From Synechococcus sp. BSA11S (lineage in GTDB: Bacteria > Cyanobacteriota > Cyanobacteriia > PCC-6307 > Cyanobiaceae), in assembly GCF_014224355.1 (NCBI RefSeq), contig NZ_VNWP01000012.1, positions 24,545-88,544 on the forward strand: a DNA stretch of 64,000 bases, read 5' to 3'. The notes under the pieces were generated by a model. The model was not told the DNA's origin. It saw only the letters and a list, made by a program, of their open reading frames with translations, and ran no database searches. The translations under genes and the position numbers were made by a program. Of this stretch, positions 18,642 to 28,200 are shown in pieces (positions within the stretch are counted from its first letter, which is position 1; every line of letters starts with the position of its first letter).

Positions 18642-18902
18642 CTAGGAAGCGGGCCGCGGCGGCACCGGCGGCGGCGGCAGGGTCCAGAGGTCCCCTTCAG
18701 CGGAGCGGGCCGGCAGCGGCGGCCAACCCTGGGGCTCGTCGATGCGCGGACGCGCTGCAGGATCGCGGCAGGGGGGGGCCTCCACCATCGAGAAACTGAG
18801 GGACTGGGCGTCGGGACCCGGCACCGGAATGCAGGCGGGCGCTTCCGGGCGGGGGTTCAGGTCCAGGCGCAGCATCTCGAAGCGGAGGGGCGGCAGATCC
18901 AT
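18642..18902 (-). CDS. Small proline-rich hypothetical protein
   Basis: An 86-residue open frame from ATG 18902, upstream of trpB (26 bp gap) and divergent from the SUI1 gene (47 bp gap). It begins '[19 protein letters not shown]' and is rich in proline; no domain, membrane helix or catalytic motif is seen. Nothing else fits the 330 bp between trpB and the SUI1 gene, and its position just ahead of trpB on the same strand would allow co-transcription. It may be a lineage-specific protein or a chance frame in GC-rich DNA. Confidence 0.35.
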   Translation of the reverse strand: MDLPPLRFEMLRLDLNPRPEAPACIPVPGPDAQSLSFSMVEAPPCRDPAARPRIDEPQGWPPLPARSAEGDLWTLPPPPVPPRPAS

Positions 18903-18949
18903 TGGTTCATGGGTGCGCTGTGATGGGAGGCGTAGCGGCAACGGGCGCC

Positions 18950-19276
18950 ATGGGCAAGGGTGGCTGGCAGGAATTCAGCAGCGTGGCGAGCACCGCCCGG
19001 CCGCAGGACCCGGCGGCAGCGGCCAGCCCGCGTCCGCAGCAACGGGTGCGGGTGCAGCGCACCAAGGCGGGCAAGGGCGGCAAGACCGTGACGGCCATCA
19101 CCGGTCTGGATCTCAGCGAGGCGGAGGGCCGGGCGTTGCTCAAGCGCCTCAAGGCCACCGCCGGCAGCGGCGGCACCCTGAAAGATGGGGTGATCCAGCT
19201 CCAGGGCGATCAGGTGGCCCCCTGCCTGGAGACCCTCACGGCGGAGGGCTTCCGGCCGAAGCAGGCCGGCGGTTAG
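18950..19276 (+). CDS. SUI1/eIF1-like translation factor (YciH family)
   Basis: A 108-residue SUI1-domain protein related to eukaryotic initiation factor eIF1 and bacterial YciH. The core is the basic 'QRTKAGKGGKTVTAITGLDL' followed by 'LLKRLKATAGSGGTLKDGVI' and 'LQGDQV', the conserved SUI1 strand-helix pattern, with the usual end 'GFRPKQAGG'. The N-terminal 'MGKGGWQEFSS' is typical of cyanobacterial forms and fixes the ATG at 18950; the frame also runs back to TTG 18902. Its action on start-site fidelity in bacteria is proposed but poorly defined. cysC follows after 61 bp. Confidence 0.85.
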   Translation: MGKGGWQEFSSVASTARPQDPAAAASPRPQQRVRVQRTKAGKGGKTVTAITGLDLSEAEGRALLKRLKATAGSGGTLKDGVIQLQGDQVAPCLETLTAEGFRPKQAGG

Positions 19277-19337
19277 GCCACCTGCCGCTGGAGGGTGAGA
19301 ACATCCCCTCAGCAACATCCCTGTGTCCGCTCCGTCG

Positions 19338-19961
19338 ATGACCAGCTCCCCCACCGAGAACAAAGCCACCAACGTCGTCTGGCATGAGGCCTCGGTGAAC
19401 CGAGACTCCCGCGCCCACCAGCGGGGCCACCGCAGCGCCATTCTCTGGTTCACGGGGCTCTCCGGCGCGGGGAAGAGCACCCTGGCCAATGCCGTGAACG
19501 AGCAGCTGTTCCAGCGCGGTCTCGCCACCTATGTTCTCGACGGCGACAACGTGCGCCACGGGCTCTGCAAGGACCTGGGCTTCTCCGATGCCGACAGGGA
19601 GGAGAACATCCGGCGCATCGGTGAAGTGGCCAAGCTCTTCCTTGATGCCGGCGTGATCACTCTCACGGCCTTCGTGTCGCCGTTCCGGGCCGATCGCGAA
19701 CGGGCCCGGGCCCTGGTGGAGCCTGGCGACTTCATCGAGATCCACTGCGCCGCCGAGCTGGCGGTCTGTGAGCAGCGGGATCCCAAGGGGCTCTACGCCA
19801 AGGCCCGCGCCGGTGTGATCAAGGAGTTCACCGGCATCTCCAGCCCCTATGAAGCGCCTGAGTCGCCCGAGCTGCGGGTGGATACCGGCGGCAGCCTTGA
19901 GGAGAACGTGGCTCAGGTGATCAGCCACCTGGAGGGTCAGGGGCTGATCGCTGCGGGATGA
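19338..19961 (+). CDS. cysC: Adenylylsulfate (APS) kinase
   Basis: A 207-residue kinase converting APS to PAPS in sulfate assimilation. The P-loop 'GLSGAGKSTLANAV', the 'YVLDGDNVRHGLCKDLGFS' segment and 'RDPKGLYAKARAG' are the standard family motifs, all intact. The ATG at 19338 is used; an in-frame GTG at 19323 would add five residues. The last 41 bp overlap the 3' end of the opposing AI-2E permease gene, so the two transcripts are antisense at their ends. Confidence 0.95.
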   Translation: MTSSPTENKATNVVWHEASVNRDSRAHQRGHRSAILWFTGLSGAGKSTLANAVNEQLFQRGLATYVLDGDNVRHGLCKDLGFSDADREENIRRIGEVAKLFLDAGVITLTAFVSPFRADRERARALVEPGDFIEIHCAAELAVCEQRDPKGLYAKARAGVIKEFTGISSPYEAPESPELRVDTGGSLEENVAQVISHLEGQGLIAAG

Positions 19962-21060
19962 GCGCCGGGGCGCTGGCTCCCAGCAGGGGCGCTGGTTCCG
20001 GATCCGGCAGGCCCAGGCGACGGGCCACCTCATCGAGGAAGGCCTTCAGACAGCTGGCCACCGGGACCGCCAGCAGCAGGCCCAGCAGATCACCGAACCC
20101 CAGCAGACTGCCAACCCTGGCTCCGACAGGCAGGCTGAGCAACAGCCAGGCGGGCTGGAGGCCCACGATCTGACCCATCAGCCGGGGCTGGATCACCTGG
20201 TCCACCACCTGACCCACGGTGATCGCCGCCGCCAGCACCTCCAGGGCGGTGCGGAGATCCTCCAGGCCCAGCAGCAGACTCACCAGCACGATCGTGATGG
20301 CGCTGGCGTAGGGAATCAGGGTGGTGAACCCGATCGCCACCGCGAACAGCACGCCATAGGGGATCCCCAGCAGGGTGAAGACAACGATCTGGGCCGCGCT
20401 CAGGATCAGCGCCAGGATCACCTGACCGCCGAAATACCCCCTGAAGGTGCGGTTCACGGTGCCGAGCACCATCTCCCTCCAGCTCGCCGGCAACCAGCGG
20501 GCCAGCCCCCGGCTGATCGACTCGCCGCCGAGGAGCAGGAAAATGGCCAGCACGATCACGATCAGGGTGTTGATCGTGAGGGTGAGCGTGGCTCCGAGCA
20601 GCCCCAGCAGCTTCTGGCTCAGCTGTGAGGCGAACTGGGTGGAGCGGGTGAGCAGGGCACTGCTCAGATCACCGAAATCCGCCGGCAGGCCATGCTCCAC
20701 CGCCCAGGTCTGGGCCTGGTTGAGCAGGGTTTCCGCCTCCACCAGCCAACCCGGCAGCGCCGTGATCAGATCAGCCAGTTGCTCCACCAGCAGGGGGATG
20801 ATCCAGAGGGCCACCAGCACAAGCACCAGCAGGCCGAGGCCAAGCACCAGCGCAAGGGCCAGCGGCCGGGGCAGACCACGGCCCGTCAGCCAGCGGCTGG
20901 GCAGGTCGAGCAGAAATGCGATCAGCGCGGCACTGAGGAACAGCGCCGGAAACGGGGCCAGCGGCAACAGCAGCTGACGCAGCACCCAGAAATTGAGCAC
21001 CAGCAGGGGCAAGGCCAGGCCAAGCCGCTGCCAGCGGGTGAATGGAGCCGGGCGGATCAT
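19921..21060 (-). CDS. AI-2E family transporter (PF01594)
   Basis: A 379-residue integral membrane protein with about seven to eight hydrophobic helices and the family pattern of a long polar stretch after the third helix. Conserved late blocks include 'GIPYGVLFAVAIGFTTLIPY', 'VVDQVIQPRLMGQIVGLQPA' and 'LLLAVPVASCLKAF'. The family covers exporters of unclear cargo (TqsA/PerM-like), and some members are Na+/H+ antiporters. Its start overlaps the stop of the upstream membrane-protein gene by four bases (ATGA), so the two are translationally coupled. The 3' end overlaps cysC by 41 bp. Cargo is unknown. Confidence 0.85.
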   Translation of the reverse strand: MIRPAPFTRWQRLGLALPLLVLNFWVLRQLLLPLAPFPALFLSAALIAFLLDLPSRWLTGRGLPRPLALALVLGLGLLVLVLVALWIIPLLVEQLADLITALPGWLVEAETLLNQAQTWAVEHGLPADFGDLSSALLTRSTQFASQLSQKLLGLLGATLTLTINTLIVIVLAIFLLLGGESISRGLARWLPASWREMVLGTVNRTFRGYFGGQVILALILSAAQIVVFTLLGIPYGVLFAVAIGFTTLIPYASAITIVLVSLLLGLEDLRTALEVLAAAITVGQVVDQVIQPRLMGQIVGLQPAWLLLSLPVGARVGSLLGFGDLLGLLLAVPVASCLKAFLDEVARRLGLPDPEPAPLLGASAPALIPQRSAPDPPGG

Positions 21061-22616
21061 GGCGAGGGAGCCTCACCCGCCGGGTTCGGGGCTGCTTGGT
21101 CCAGGGGCTTCACCTGCCGGCGGAACACCTCCAGGCCGGAGTCGGGCACCGGCACCTCGATCAACTGCAGCCACCCCGGGATCAGGGCCTCGACCCGCCC
21201 ACCGGGCACATCACCGGGTTGCACCGAGAGGCCACGATCGATCATCACCACGCGCCGCAGGGGTGGACGCACCTCAATGCTGTCCTTGTGCTGATCGAGC
21301 ACCAGATCAGCCTCGCCATGGTCGTAGGCGGGGAGGTGCACCGAGGGCAGTCGGTAGGGACGGCGGTTGGAGCGGCCGGTGACCACCACCAGGGTGGTGG
21401 CGGGATCAAAGCGTTTCGCGGCCCGGACGGCCAGGCCCCAGTCGTGATCGTAGGAGCGCAGATTCTCCAGAAAGCGATCGCCTGGCACCAGCAGGAAAAG
21501 GGCGCATTGGAGCACCATCACCAGCAGCAGAGGCCTGGGCCAGCGCAGGGCGCCCCTCCCGTCGGCCCGTTCGGCCAGGCGGGCCGCCACCAGCAGCAGC
21601 AGCGCCGGCAGGAACGTGGTGGCATGACCCATGCGGGTGAAATGCACCAGCAGCAGATAGAACGCCGAGGGGAGCACCCAGAGGGCGATGAACCAGCGCC
21701 GCCAGAGCCGCTCCTCCCGGGGGAGCGGCCCGGGGCTCTTCGCGGCCGGTCCGGCCCAGCTGGTTCCAAGGGCCAGGCCCAGACCTGCCGGAGCCGTGAG
21801 CGCCACGGTGCGGATCAGCAGCCAGCCATTGCCCAGCACCCCGCGGTCGGAAGCCTGCTGGGTATGGGCCCGCTTCCAGGCCATCAACTGCGACCAGTAG
21901 AGCTCCAGGCCTCCTGCCTCCTCGAGAAAGGCCTGCCCCCACCACACCAGCACCCCGAGACCGAGCGCCACGCCCAGCTGCAACCTCCAGGCCTCGAGGC
22001 CTCCTCGTCGCCAGCCCCTGAGGCAGCACACCAGCACCAGAGGCAGGAGGAACAGGGGGGTGTTGGGACGGATGCCTCCAGCGGTGGCCATCAGCAAGGC
22101 GAGGGGAAGCACGAAACGCCGGTCGCCCTCAGCCACGAACCAGGCGCAGCAGGCGATCGCCATCACCCAGCCCAGTTCGGTCCCGTAGCTCAGGGGTTGG
22201 CTGGCATAGAACCAGAGCAGGGGGCTGCTGAACAGCAGCACCACCATCCACCAGGCGGCCCGCTGGCCTGCCCAGCGCCGGGCCAGGATCCAGCCGAAGG
22301 GCAGCGCCGCGGCCGACACCAGCGCGTTCACCAACTCCAGGGCCGCCACCCCGTTGCCTCCGGTGAGCGGCAGGCTCAGCCGTCCTAGACTGATCAACCA
22401 CCAGAAACAACCGGGCAGGTGGGGTTGGTGGCGATCGAGGTCAAAGTCGGTGAGGGCCAGCACGAAATTGCCCGCATCCCAGGCCTGCACCAGCTCCGTG
22501 CGGGTGAGCCAGCGGCTCAGGGCTCCGGCGACAAACAGCAGCAGCCACCAGATCCAGGGGGCCGCCGGCGGCCGTCTTTGCGCCAACGGCGCCGCTGTCG
22601 AACTTGACTCCACCAT
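21057..22616 (-). CDS. Multi-pass membrane protein, GT-C/dolichyl-mannosyltransferase-like
   Basis: A 519-residue protein with about ten hydrophobic helices and a soluble C-terminal domain of roughly 130 residues. The first extracytoplasmic loop has 'QAWDAGNFVLALTDFDLDRH', with the acidic residues characteristic of GT-C glycosyltransferases. 'HQPHLPGCFWWL' follows, similar to the PxxPPGxxxL region of PMT/ArnT-like enzymes. It probably uses a lipid-linked sugar donor to glycosylate a lipid or protein, but the substrate is not evident. It begins 3 bp from the purE stop on the same strand and is coupled to the AI-2E permease gene downstream by a 4-bp overlap. Confidence 0.65.
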   Translation of the reverse strand: MVESSSTAAPLAQRRPPAAPWIWWLLLFVAGALSRWLTRTELVQAWDAGNFVLALTDFDLDRHQPHLPGCFWWLISLGRLSLPLTGGNGVAALELVNALVSAAALPFGWILARRWAGQRAAWWMVVLLFSSPLLWFYASQPLSYGTELGWVMAIACCAWFVAEGDRRFVLPLALLMATAGGIRPNTPLFLLPLVLVCCLRGWRRGGLEAWRLQLGVALGLGVLVWWGQAFLEEAGGLELYWSQLMAWKRAHTQQASDRGVLGNGWLLIRTVALTAPAGLGLALGTSWAGPAAKSPGPLPREERLWRRWFIALWVLPSAFYLLLVHFTRMGHATTFLPALLLLVAARLAERADGRGALRWPRPLLLVMVLQCALFLLVPGDRFLENLRSYDHDWGLAVRAAKRFDPATTLVVVTGRSNRRPYRLPSVHLPAYDHGEADLVLDQHKDSIEVRPPLRRVVMIDRGLSVQPGDVPGGRVEALIPGWLQLIEVPVPDSGLEVFRRQVKPLDQAAPNPAGEAPSP

Positions 22617-22619
22617 CCT

Positions 22620-23129
22620 TCAGACCTCCATGGCGTCCAGGTAAGCCGCGCTGCCGAGTTCCTGGAGGCGGGCATCCTTGGCGCGAACCTGGTCGTGAAG
22701 CCCCAGGCGATGCTGCCTGAGTCGCTCCGCCAGGGCCGGATCCGCCGTGGCCAGGATCTGGGCTGCCAGCAGACCGGCGTTGGTGCCATTGCCGATCGCC
22801 ACCGTGGCCACGGGGATTCCGGCCGGCATCTGCACGATCGAATGGAGTGAATCCACCCCCGAGAGAGCCCGGCTCACCACCGGCACCCCGATCACCGGCA
22901 GGATGGTGAGCGCTGCCACCATCCCGGGGAGATGGGCGGCACCGCCAGCCCCCGCCACGATCACCTTGAGCCCACGGCTGGCGGCCGATTCGGCGAACTC
23001 CACCATTTCCTTGGGAGTGCGGTGGGCCGAGAGCACCCGCACCTCCACGCTCACCCCGAAGCCCTCGAGCACGTCCACCGCGGGCTGCATCGTGGGCAGG
23101 TCGGAATCACTGCCCATCACCACCGCCAC
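22620..23129 (-). CDS. purE: N5-carboxyaminoimidazole ribonucleotide mutase
   Basis: A ~169-residue class I PurE, converting N5-CAIR to CAIR in purine synthesis. The signatures are '[12 protein letters not shown]' (phosphate loop), 'SAHRTPKEM' with the catalytic His, and '[17 protein letters not shown]'. The open frame runs far upstream, antisense to nagA, so the start must be chosen: GTG 23129 keeps the first beta-strand (VAVVMGSD), ATG 23117 would cut it, and TTG 23204 would add 25 low-complexity residues. It is divergent from nagA, with about 140 bp between. Confidence 0.93.
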   Translation of the reverse strand: MAVVMGSDSDLPTMQPAVDVLEGFGVSVEVRVLSAHRTPKEMVEFAESAASRGLKVIVAGAGGAAHLPGMVAALTILPVIGVPVVSRALSGVDSLHSIVQMPAGIPVATVAIGNGTNAGLLAAQILATADPALAERLRQHRLGLHDQVRAKDARLQELGSAAYLDAMEV

Positions 23130-23270
23130 GCGCCCTCCCCCGGCGGGAGGTCCCGCAGCCGGGGAGGCGTCAGCAACGGCATGGGGGATGGGTTCGCGGG
23201 TCAATTCAGGGAGCGCCGGTGGCCATGCGGCGAGGATGGCATCCTCTTCGCCCGTTCGCACCCGGAGCCG

Positions 23271-24446
23271 ATGCCCGTGCGCTGGATCAGCAACGTCCGT
23301 CTGCCCCACACGTCGCGCTGCAGTCACGGATCCGGGCGGCGCTGGCGCCTGGGGGTGGACGCGCAGGGCCTGATCACGCGGGTGCTGCCGCTGGAGCGGG
23401 GCAGCTGCGCCGCCGGCGACGACTGGGGCGGAGACTGGCTCAGCCCCGCCGGCGTGGACCTGCAGATCAATGGAGGTCTGGGGCTGGCCTTTCCTGAGCT
23501 GGGGCCTGCCGACCTGCCACGGCTGCTGGAGCTGCTTGATCTGCTCTGGGCCGATGGTGTGGAGGCGATCAGCCCCACCCTGGTGACCTGCGGCGTGGAG
23601 CCCCTGCGCCAGGCCCTTGCCGTCCTGCAACAGGCCCGGCTGGAGCACAGGCCCGGGCGCTGCCAGCTGCTGGGTGCCCACCTGGAGGGCCCGTTCCTGG
23701 CCGCCGCGCGGCGCGGTGCCCATCCAGCCCACCACCTGGCGGCCCCCAGCCTCGAGGCCCTGAACGAGCGAATCAAGGGTTTCGAAGCGGAGATCGCCCT
23801 GGTGACCCTGGCCCCCGAACTGGAGGGGGCTGAGGCGGTGATCGACGCCTTGCGGCAACAGGGAATCGTGGTGAGCCTGGGTCACAGCGCTGCAACGGAG
23901 GCCCAGGCCGAGTGGGCCTTCTCCAAGGGGGTCGGCATGCTCACCCATGCCTTCAATGCCATGGCCGACCTGCACCGTCGAGCCCCGGGTCCGGTGGCGG
24001 CGGCGGTGCTGCGCGGTGATGTGGCCCTGGGGCTGATCGCCGATGGGGTCCATGTGGCACCGTCGATGACGGTGCTGCTGCAACGGCTGGCCCCCGAGCA
24101 GGTGCTGCTGGTGAGCGATGCGCTTGGGCCCTACGGCCTCAAGGAGGGTCGCCACAGCTGGGATGAGCGGGTACTGCTGGTGGAGGACGGCAGTTGCCGG
24201 CTGGAGGACGGCACCCTGGCGGGCGTGACCCTGCCCCTGCTGGAGGGGGTGACGCGGCTGGCCCGCTGGAGCGGCGAACCGGGGCGAGCGATCGCAGCGG
24301 CCACCCTGGTGCCCCGGCGGGTGCTCGGGGAGCGGCGCACGCTGCCGCAGCTGCTGCGGGGACGCCCCCTGGCCGAGACCCTGCGCTGGTCTGTGGGGGC
24401 GGACGGAGACCTGCGCTGGCGTCGTTGGCCCGAAGCGGCTCCTTAA
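23271..24446 (+). CDS. nagA: N-acetylglucosamine-6-phosphate deacetylase
   Basis: A 391-residue amidohydrolase removing acetate from GlcNAc-6-P, feeding cell-wall recycling or amino-sugar use. The metal and substrate motifs are present: 'GAHLEGPFL' (Glu ligand), 'SLGHSAAT' and '[14 protein letters not shown]' (His ligands), 'IADGVHVAP', and '[10 protein letters not shown]' (catalytic Asp). ATG 23271 is followed at once by family-like sequence; the longer open frame upstream is antisense to purE. chlM follows after 27 bp on the same strand, so the two may share a transcript although their roles are unrelated. Confidence 0.92.
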   Translation: MPVRWISNVRLPHTSRCSHGSGRRWRLGVDAQGLITRVLPLERGSCAAGDDWGGDWLSPAGVDLQINGGLGLAFPELGPADLPRLLELLDLLWADGVEAISPTLVTCGVEPLRQALAVLQQARLEHRPGRCQLLGAHLEGPFLAAARRGAHPAHHLAAPSLEALNERIKGFEAEIALVTLAPELEGAEAVIDALRQQGIVVSLGHSAATEAQAEWAFSKGVGMLTHAFNAMADLHRRAPGPVAAAVLRGDVALGLIADGVHVAPSMTVLLQRLAPEQVLLVSDALGPYGLKEGRHSWDERVLLVEDGSCRLEDGTLAGVTLPLLEGVTRLARWSGEPGRAIAAATLVPRRVLGERRTLPQLLRGRPLAETLRWSVGADGDLRWRRWPEAAP

Positions 24447-24473
24447 GATCCGCCCACCCCTACCACCGCCACC

Positions 24474-25193
24474 ATGGCCACCTCTCCAGCGCCCCACACC
24501 GGCGCCAAGCTGGCCGAGAAAGCCGAGGTGCGCGACTACTTCAACAGCACGGGCTTCGAGCGCTGGAAGCGGATCTACAGCGACAGCGACGACGTCAACA
24601 AGGTGCAGCGCAACATTCGCCTGGGCCACCAGAAGACCGTGGATCAGGTGCTCGAGTGGCTGCAGGAGGAGGGCGACCTGCCGCAGCGCAGCTTCTGTGA
24701 TGCCGGCTGCGGTGTGGGCAGCCTCAGCCTGCCCCTGGCCCAGCTCGGGGCGGGCAGCATCGCCGCCAGTGATCTCTCCGAAGCCATGGTGGAGGAGGCC
24801 AGGCGGCGTCTGGAGGCCAGCGGGCTCGCCTGCGAGCGGGTGGAGTTCACCGCCTCCGACCTCGAGAGCCTTCAGGGTCGCTACGACACGGTGATCTGCC
24901 TGGACGTGTTCATCCACTACCCCCAGGCTGCGGCCGAGGAGATGGTGCAGCACCTGGGCGGGCTTGCCGAACGGCGCCTGATCGTCAGTTTTGCCCCCTA
25001 CACCCCCCTGCTGGCCCTGCTCAAGTCAATCGGGCAGTTGTTCCCGGGTCCGAGCAGGACCACCCGGGCCTACACCCTGCGGGAGGAAGGGATCGTGGCC
25101 GCCGCCGCCGAGGCTGGCTTCAGGCCCAAACGGCGCAGCCTCAACCAGGCGCCCTTCTATTTCTCTCGCCTGATCGAATTCGAGCGCAGCTGA
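24474..25193 (+). CDS. chlM: Magnesium-protoporphyrin IX O-methyltransferase
   Basis: A 239-residue SAM-dependent enzyme that methylates the 13-propionate of Mg-protoporphyrin IX in chlorophyll synthesis. The opening '[19 protein letters not shown]' is diagnostic of ChlM/BchM, followed by the SAM motif '[15 protein letters not shown]' and '[14 protein letters not shown]'. Length is normal, and there is no transit or signal sequence. It converges on gltB with 41 bp between stops. Confidence 0.95.
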   Translation: MATSPAPHTGAKLAEKAEVRDYFNSTGFERWKRIYSDSDDVNKVQRNIRLGHQKTVDQVLEWLQEEGDLPQRSFCDAGCGVGSLSLPLAQLGAGSIAASDLSEAMVEEARRRLEASGLACERVEFTASDLESLQGRYDTVICLDVFIHYPQAAAEEMVQHLGGLAERRLIVSFAPYTPLLALLKSIGQLFPGPSRTTRAYTLREEGIVAAAAEAGFRPKRRSLNQAPFYFSRLIEFERS

Positions 25194-25234
25194 GTCGAGG
25201 CCTCCAACACAGCTGAATCGAATCCTGGGCTGGC

Positions 25235-28200
25235 TCAGGTGGCCATGGCCAGCTTCTCCCGCTCCAGCAGGCCCACCGTGGCCAACTCGCTGGGGGGCAC
25301 CAGCACCTTGAAGCGTGGGCGCCACTGGGGCCAGTTCGCCAGGATCTCAGCCGCCTTGCGGCTGCCGGTGACCTCCAGATGTGCCTCCAGCAGCGGCTTG
25401 ATCAGCTGTTCCTGCTCAGGGGTCTGCAGGGGATGGACCGACACGATCTCGGGGTTGAGAAGACCTCCCAGCGCGTCCTCCTCATCGAGGAGGAAGGCCA
25501 CACCGCCGGTCATGCCGGCGGCCACGTTGCGGCCGGTGCTGCCGAGCACCACGACCACACCACCGGTCATGTACTCGCAGCCGTGGTCGCCGCAACCTTC
25601 CACCACAGTGCGGGCGCCGCTGTTGCGCACAGCAAAGCGCTCACCGGCACGGCCGAGGGCGAACAGCTCGCCACCGGTGGCGCCGTAGAGGCAGGTGTTG
25701 CCCATGATGACCTGGTTGCCGGGATCCTGGGTGTCAGCGGAAGGCACAACCGTGATGCGGCCGCCGTTGATTCCCTTGCCGACGTAGTCGTTGGCATCCC
25801 CCTCAAGGCGCAGGTTCATGCCCTGCAGCGTGAAGGCGCCGAAACTCTGGCCGGCGGCACCCTCGAAGCAGAGATCGAGCCACCCATTGAAGCCTTTGTT
25901 GCCATGGCGGGCAGCCACCTCGCCAGCGAGGCGGGCTCCCACACTGCGGTCGGTGTTGACGATCGGCAGTCGGCGGGTCACCTGCCCGTGCTGCTCGATG
26001 GCCGCGAGCACCTCGGAATCAGCCAGGAGCTGATCCTCGAGGATCACTCCATTGCCATGGGCCTGGCTGTCATGGTGCAGCCAGCTGCGGTCGTCGGAGC
26101 CGGGCAGCGGGGCCAACAGGCAGGTGAGATCAAGGGCGCTGGTCTTGGCCAGGGCCACATGCCGGGGGTGAAGAAGCTCCACCCGACCGATCAGGTCTTC
26201 CAGCCGGGCCACCCCGAGCACACTCAGCAACTGGCGCACTTCCTCAGCCACGTAGAGGAAGAAATTGACCACGTGCTCCGGCAGGCCGGTGAAGCGCTTG
26301 CGCAGGGCCTCCTTCTGGGTGGCCACCCCCACCGGACAATTGTTGGTGTGGCAGACGCGAGCCATGATGCAGCCCTCGGCGATCATGGCCACCGAGCCGA
26401 ATCCGTATTCCTCGGCGCCGAGCAGGGCCGCCATCAGCACATCCCAGCCGGTTTTGAGGCCGCCATCGGCCCGCAGCACCACCCGACTGCGCAGACCGTT
26501 CTCCAGGAGGCTGCGGTGGACCTCGGAGAGGCCCAGTTCCCAGGGGCTGCCCGCGTGCTTGATCGAGCTCAGGGGTGAGGCTCCGGTGCCGCCGTCGTGG
26601 CCGGAGATCTGAATCACATCGGCATTGGCCTTGGCCACACCGGCAGCGATGGTGCCGATGCCGATCTCGGCCACCAGCTTCACGGACACCTTGGCGGCGG
26701 GATTCACCTGGTGCAGATCGTGGATCAGCTGAGCCAGATCCTCAATGGAATAGATGTCGTGGTGGGGCGGGGGTGAGATCAGCGCCACCCCGGGCTTGCT
26801 GTTGCGCAGCCAGCCGATGTAGGCATCCACCTTGGGGCCTGGCAACTGGCCTCCTTCACCGGGCTTGGCCCCCTGGGCCACCTTGATCTCCAGCTGCTGG
26901 CCACTGCGCAGGTACTCCGGCGTCACGCCGAAACGCCCCGAGGCCACCTGCTTGATGGCCGAGCAGGCGCTGTCGCCAGGCACCAGGCCCCTCAGGGTGG
27001 GCAGGGTGGCTGAGCGGCCGTCCGCGTCGACGTCGGGCAGCGGGTGGTAACGGGCAGGATCCTCTCCCCCCTCACCGCTGTTGCTCTTGCCGCCGAGGCG
27101 ATTCATGGCCACCGCCAGCACCTCGTGGGCTTCGCGGGAGAGGGCCCCCAGGCTCATGCCACCGGTGCAGAACCGGCTGCAGATGCTCTCCACACTCTCC
27201 ACCTGATCGATCGGAAGCGGGGTGGGAGCTGGGCGCAGCTCCAGCAGGTCGCGCAGGCCCGTGACCGGGCGGTGCTCCAGCAGGGTGCGGTAGGTGGCGA
27301 AATGGTCATAGCCGGGGCCGGCGGCGACGGCCGCATGCAGGGCCTTGGCCATCTCGGGGCTGTTGAGGTGGAACTCGCCGCCGGAGCGGAATTGCACGAA
27401 GCCCATGAACTCGAGCTTGGTGCGGTTGAGCTCGGGGAAGGCCTTGGCGTGGAACGTCAGGGTTTCGTTGGCCAGATCACGGAGGCTGAGGCCCGCCACC
27501 CGGCTGGTGGTGCCGCGGAAGGCCAGCTCGATCAGATCGGCGCCGATGCCGATCGCCTCGAAGATCTGGGCGCCGTGGTAACTGGCAAGCAGCGAGATGC
27601 CGATCTTGGAGAGGATCTTGCGCAGACCGGCCTCCAGGGCCTTGCGCACGTTGGCCTGGGCCTTGGCTGCATCGATCGCCGGCAGCTTGCCCCGCTCCAT
27701 CAGGGAGCGGGTCTTGGGGTGGGCCAGCCAGTGGCGGGTGGTTTCCCAGGTGAGCCAGGGGCAGACGGCGCTGGCGCCGAAGCCGATCAGGCAGGCCAGG
27801 TGGTGGGTGCTCCAGCACTGAGCCGTGTCGATCACCAGGGAGCAGTGCAGGCGCACCCCCAGCCTGAGCAGGTGCTGGTGGACCGCGCCCACCGCCAGCA
27901 GGGCCGGGATGAAGGTGGTGGTGGCCGTGAGGCCCTCGGCGGTGCGGTCGGAGAGCACCAGGATCTGACTGCCGTTTTTCACGGCCTGCTCGGCCGCCTG
28001 ACAGAGACGCTGCACAGCGGCCTCCAGGCCAGCTGGTCCCTGATCAAGCCCGTAAAGGGTGGTGAGGGTGGTGGTGACCAGGCCCTGGTGGGGCAGAGCC
28101 TCCAGATCGGATTCGTTGAGAACGGGCGTGGCGAGGTGGAGCACCGAGGCGGCTGAGGGCTCTGGCCGCAGGGCCGATCCGCGCCGTCCCAGGTGCATCT

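Noticed and set aside
17213..18799. 528-codon plus-strand frame opposite trpB
   Set aside because: Antisense shadow of trpB, whose PLP motifs are unmistakable.
23205..24953. N-terminal extension of the purE frame by nearly 600 codons
   Set aside because: This part is antisense to nagA and chlM and has no PurK-like or other domain; only the last ~170 codons are PurE.
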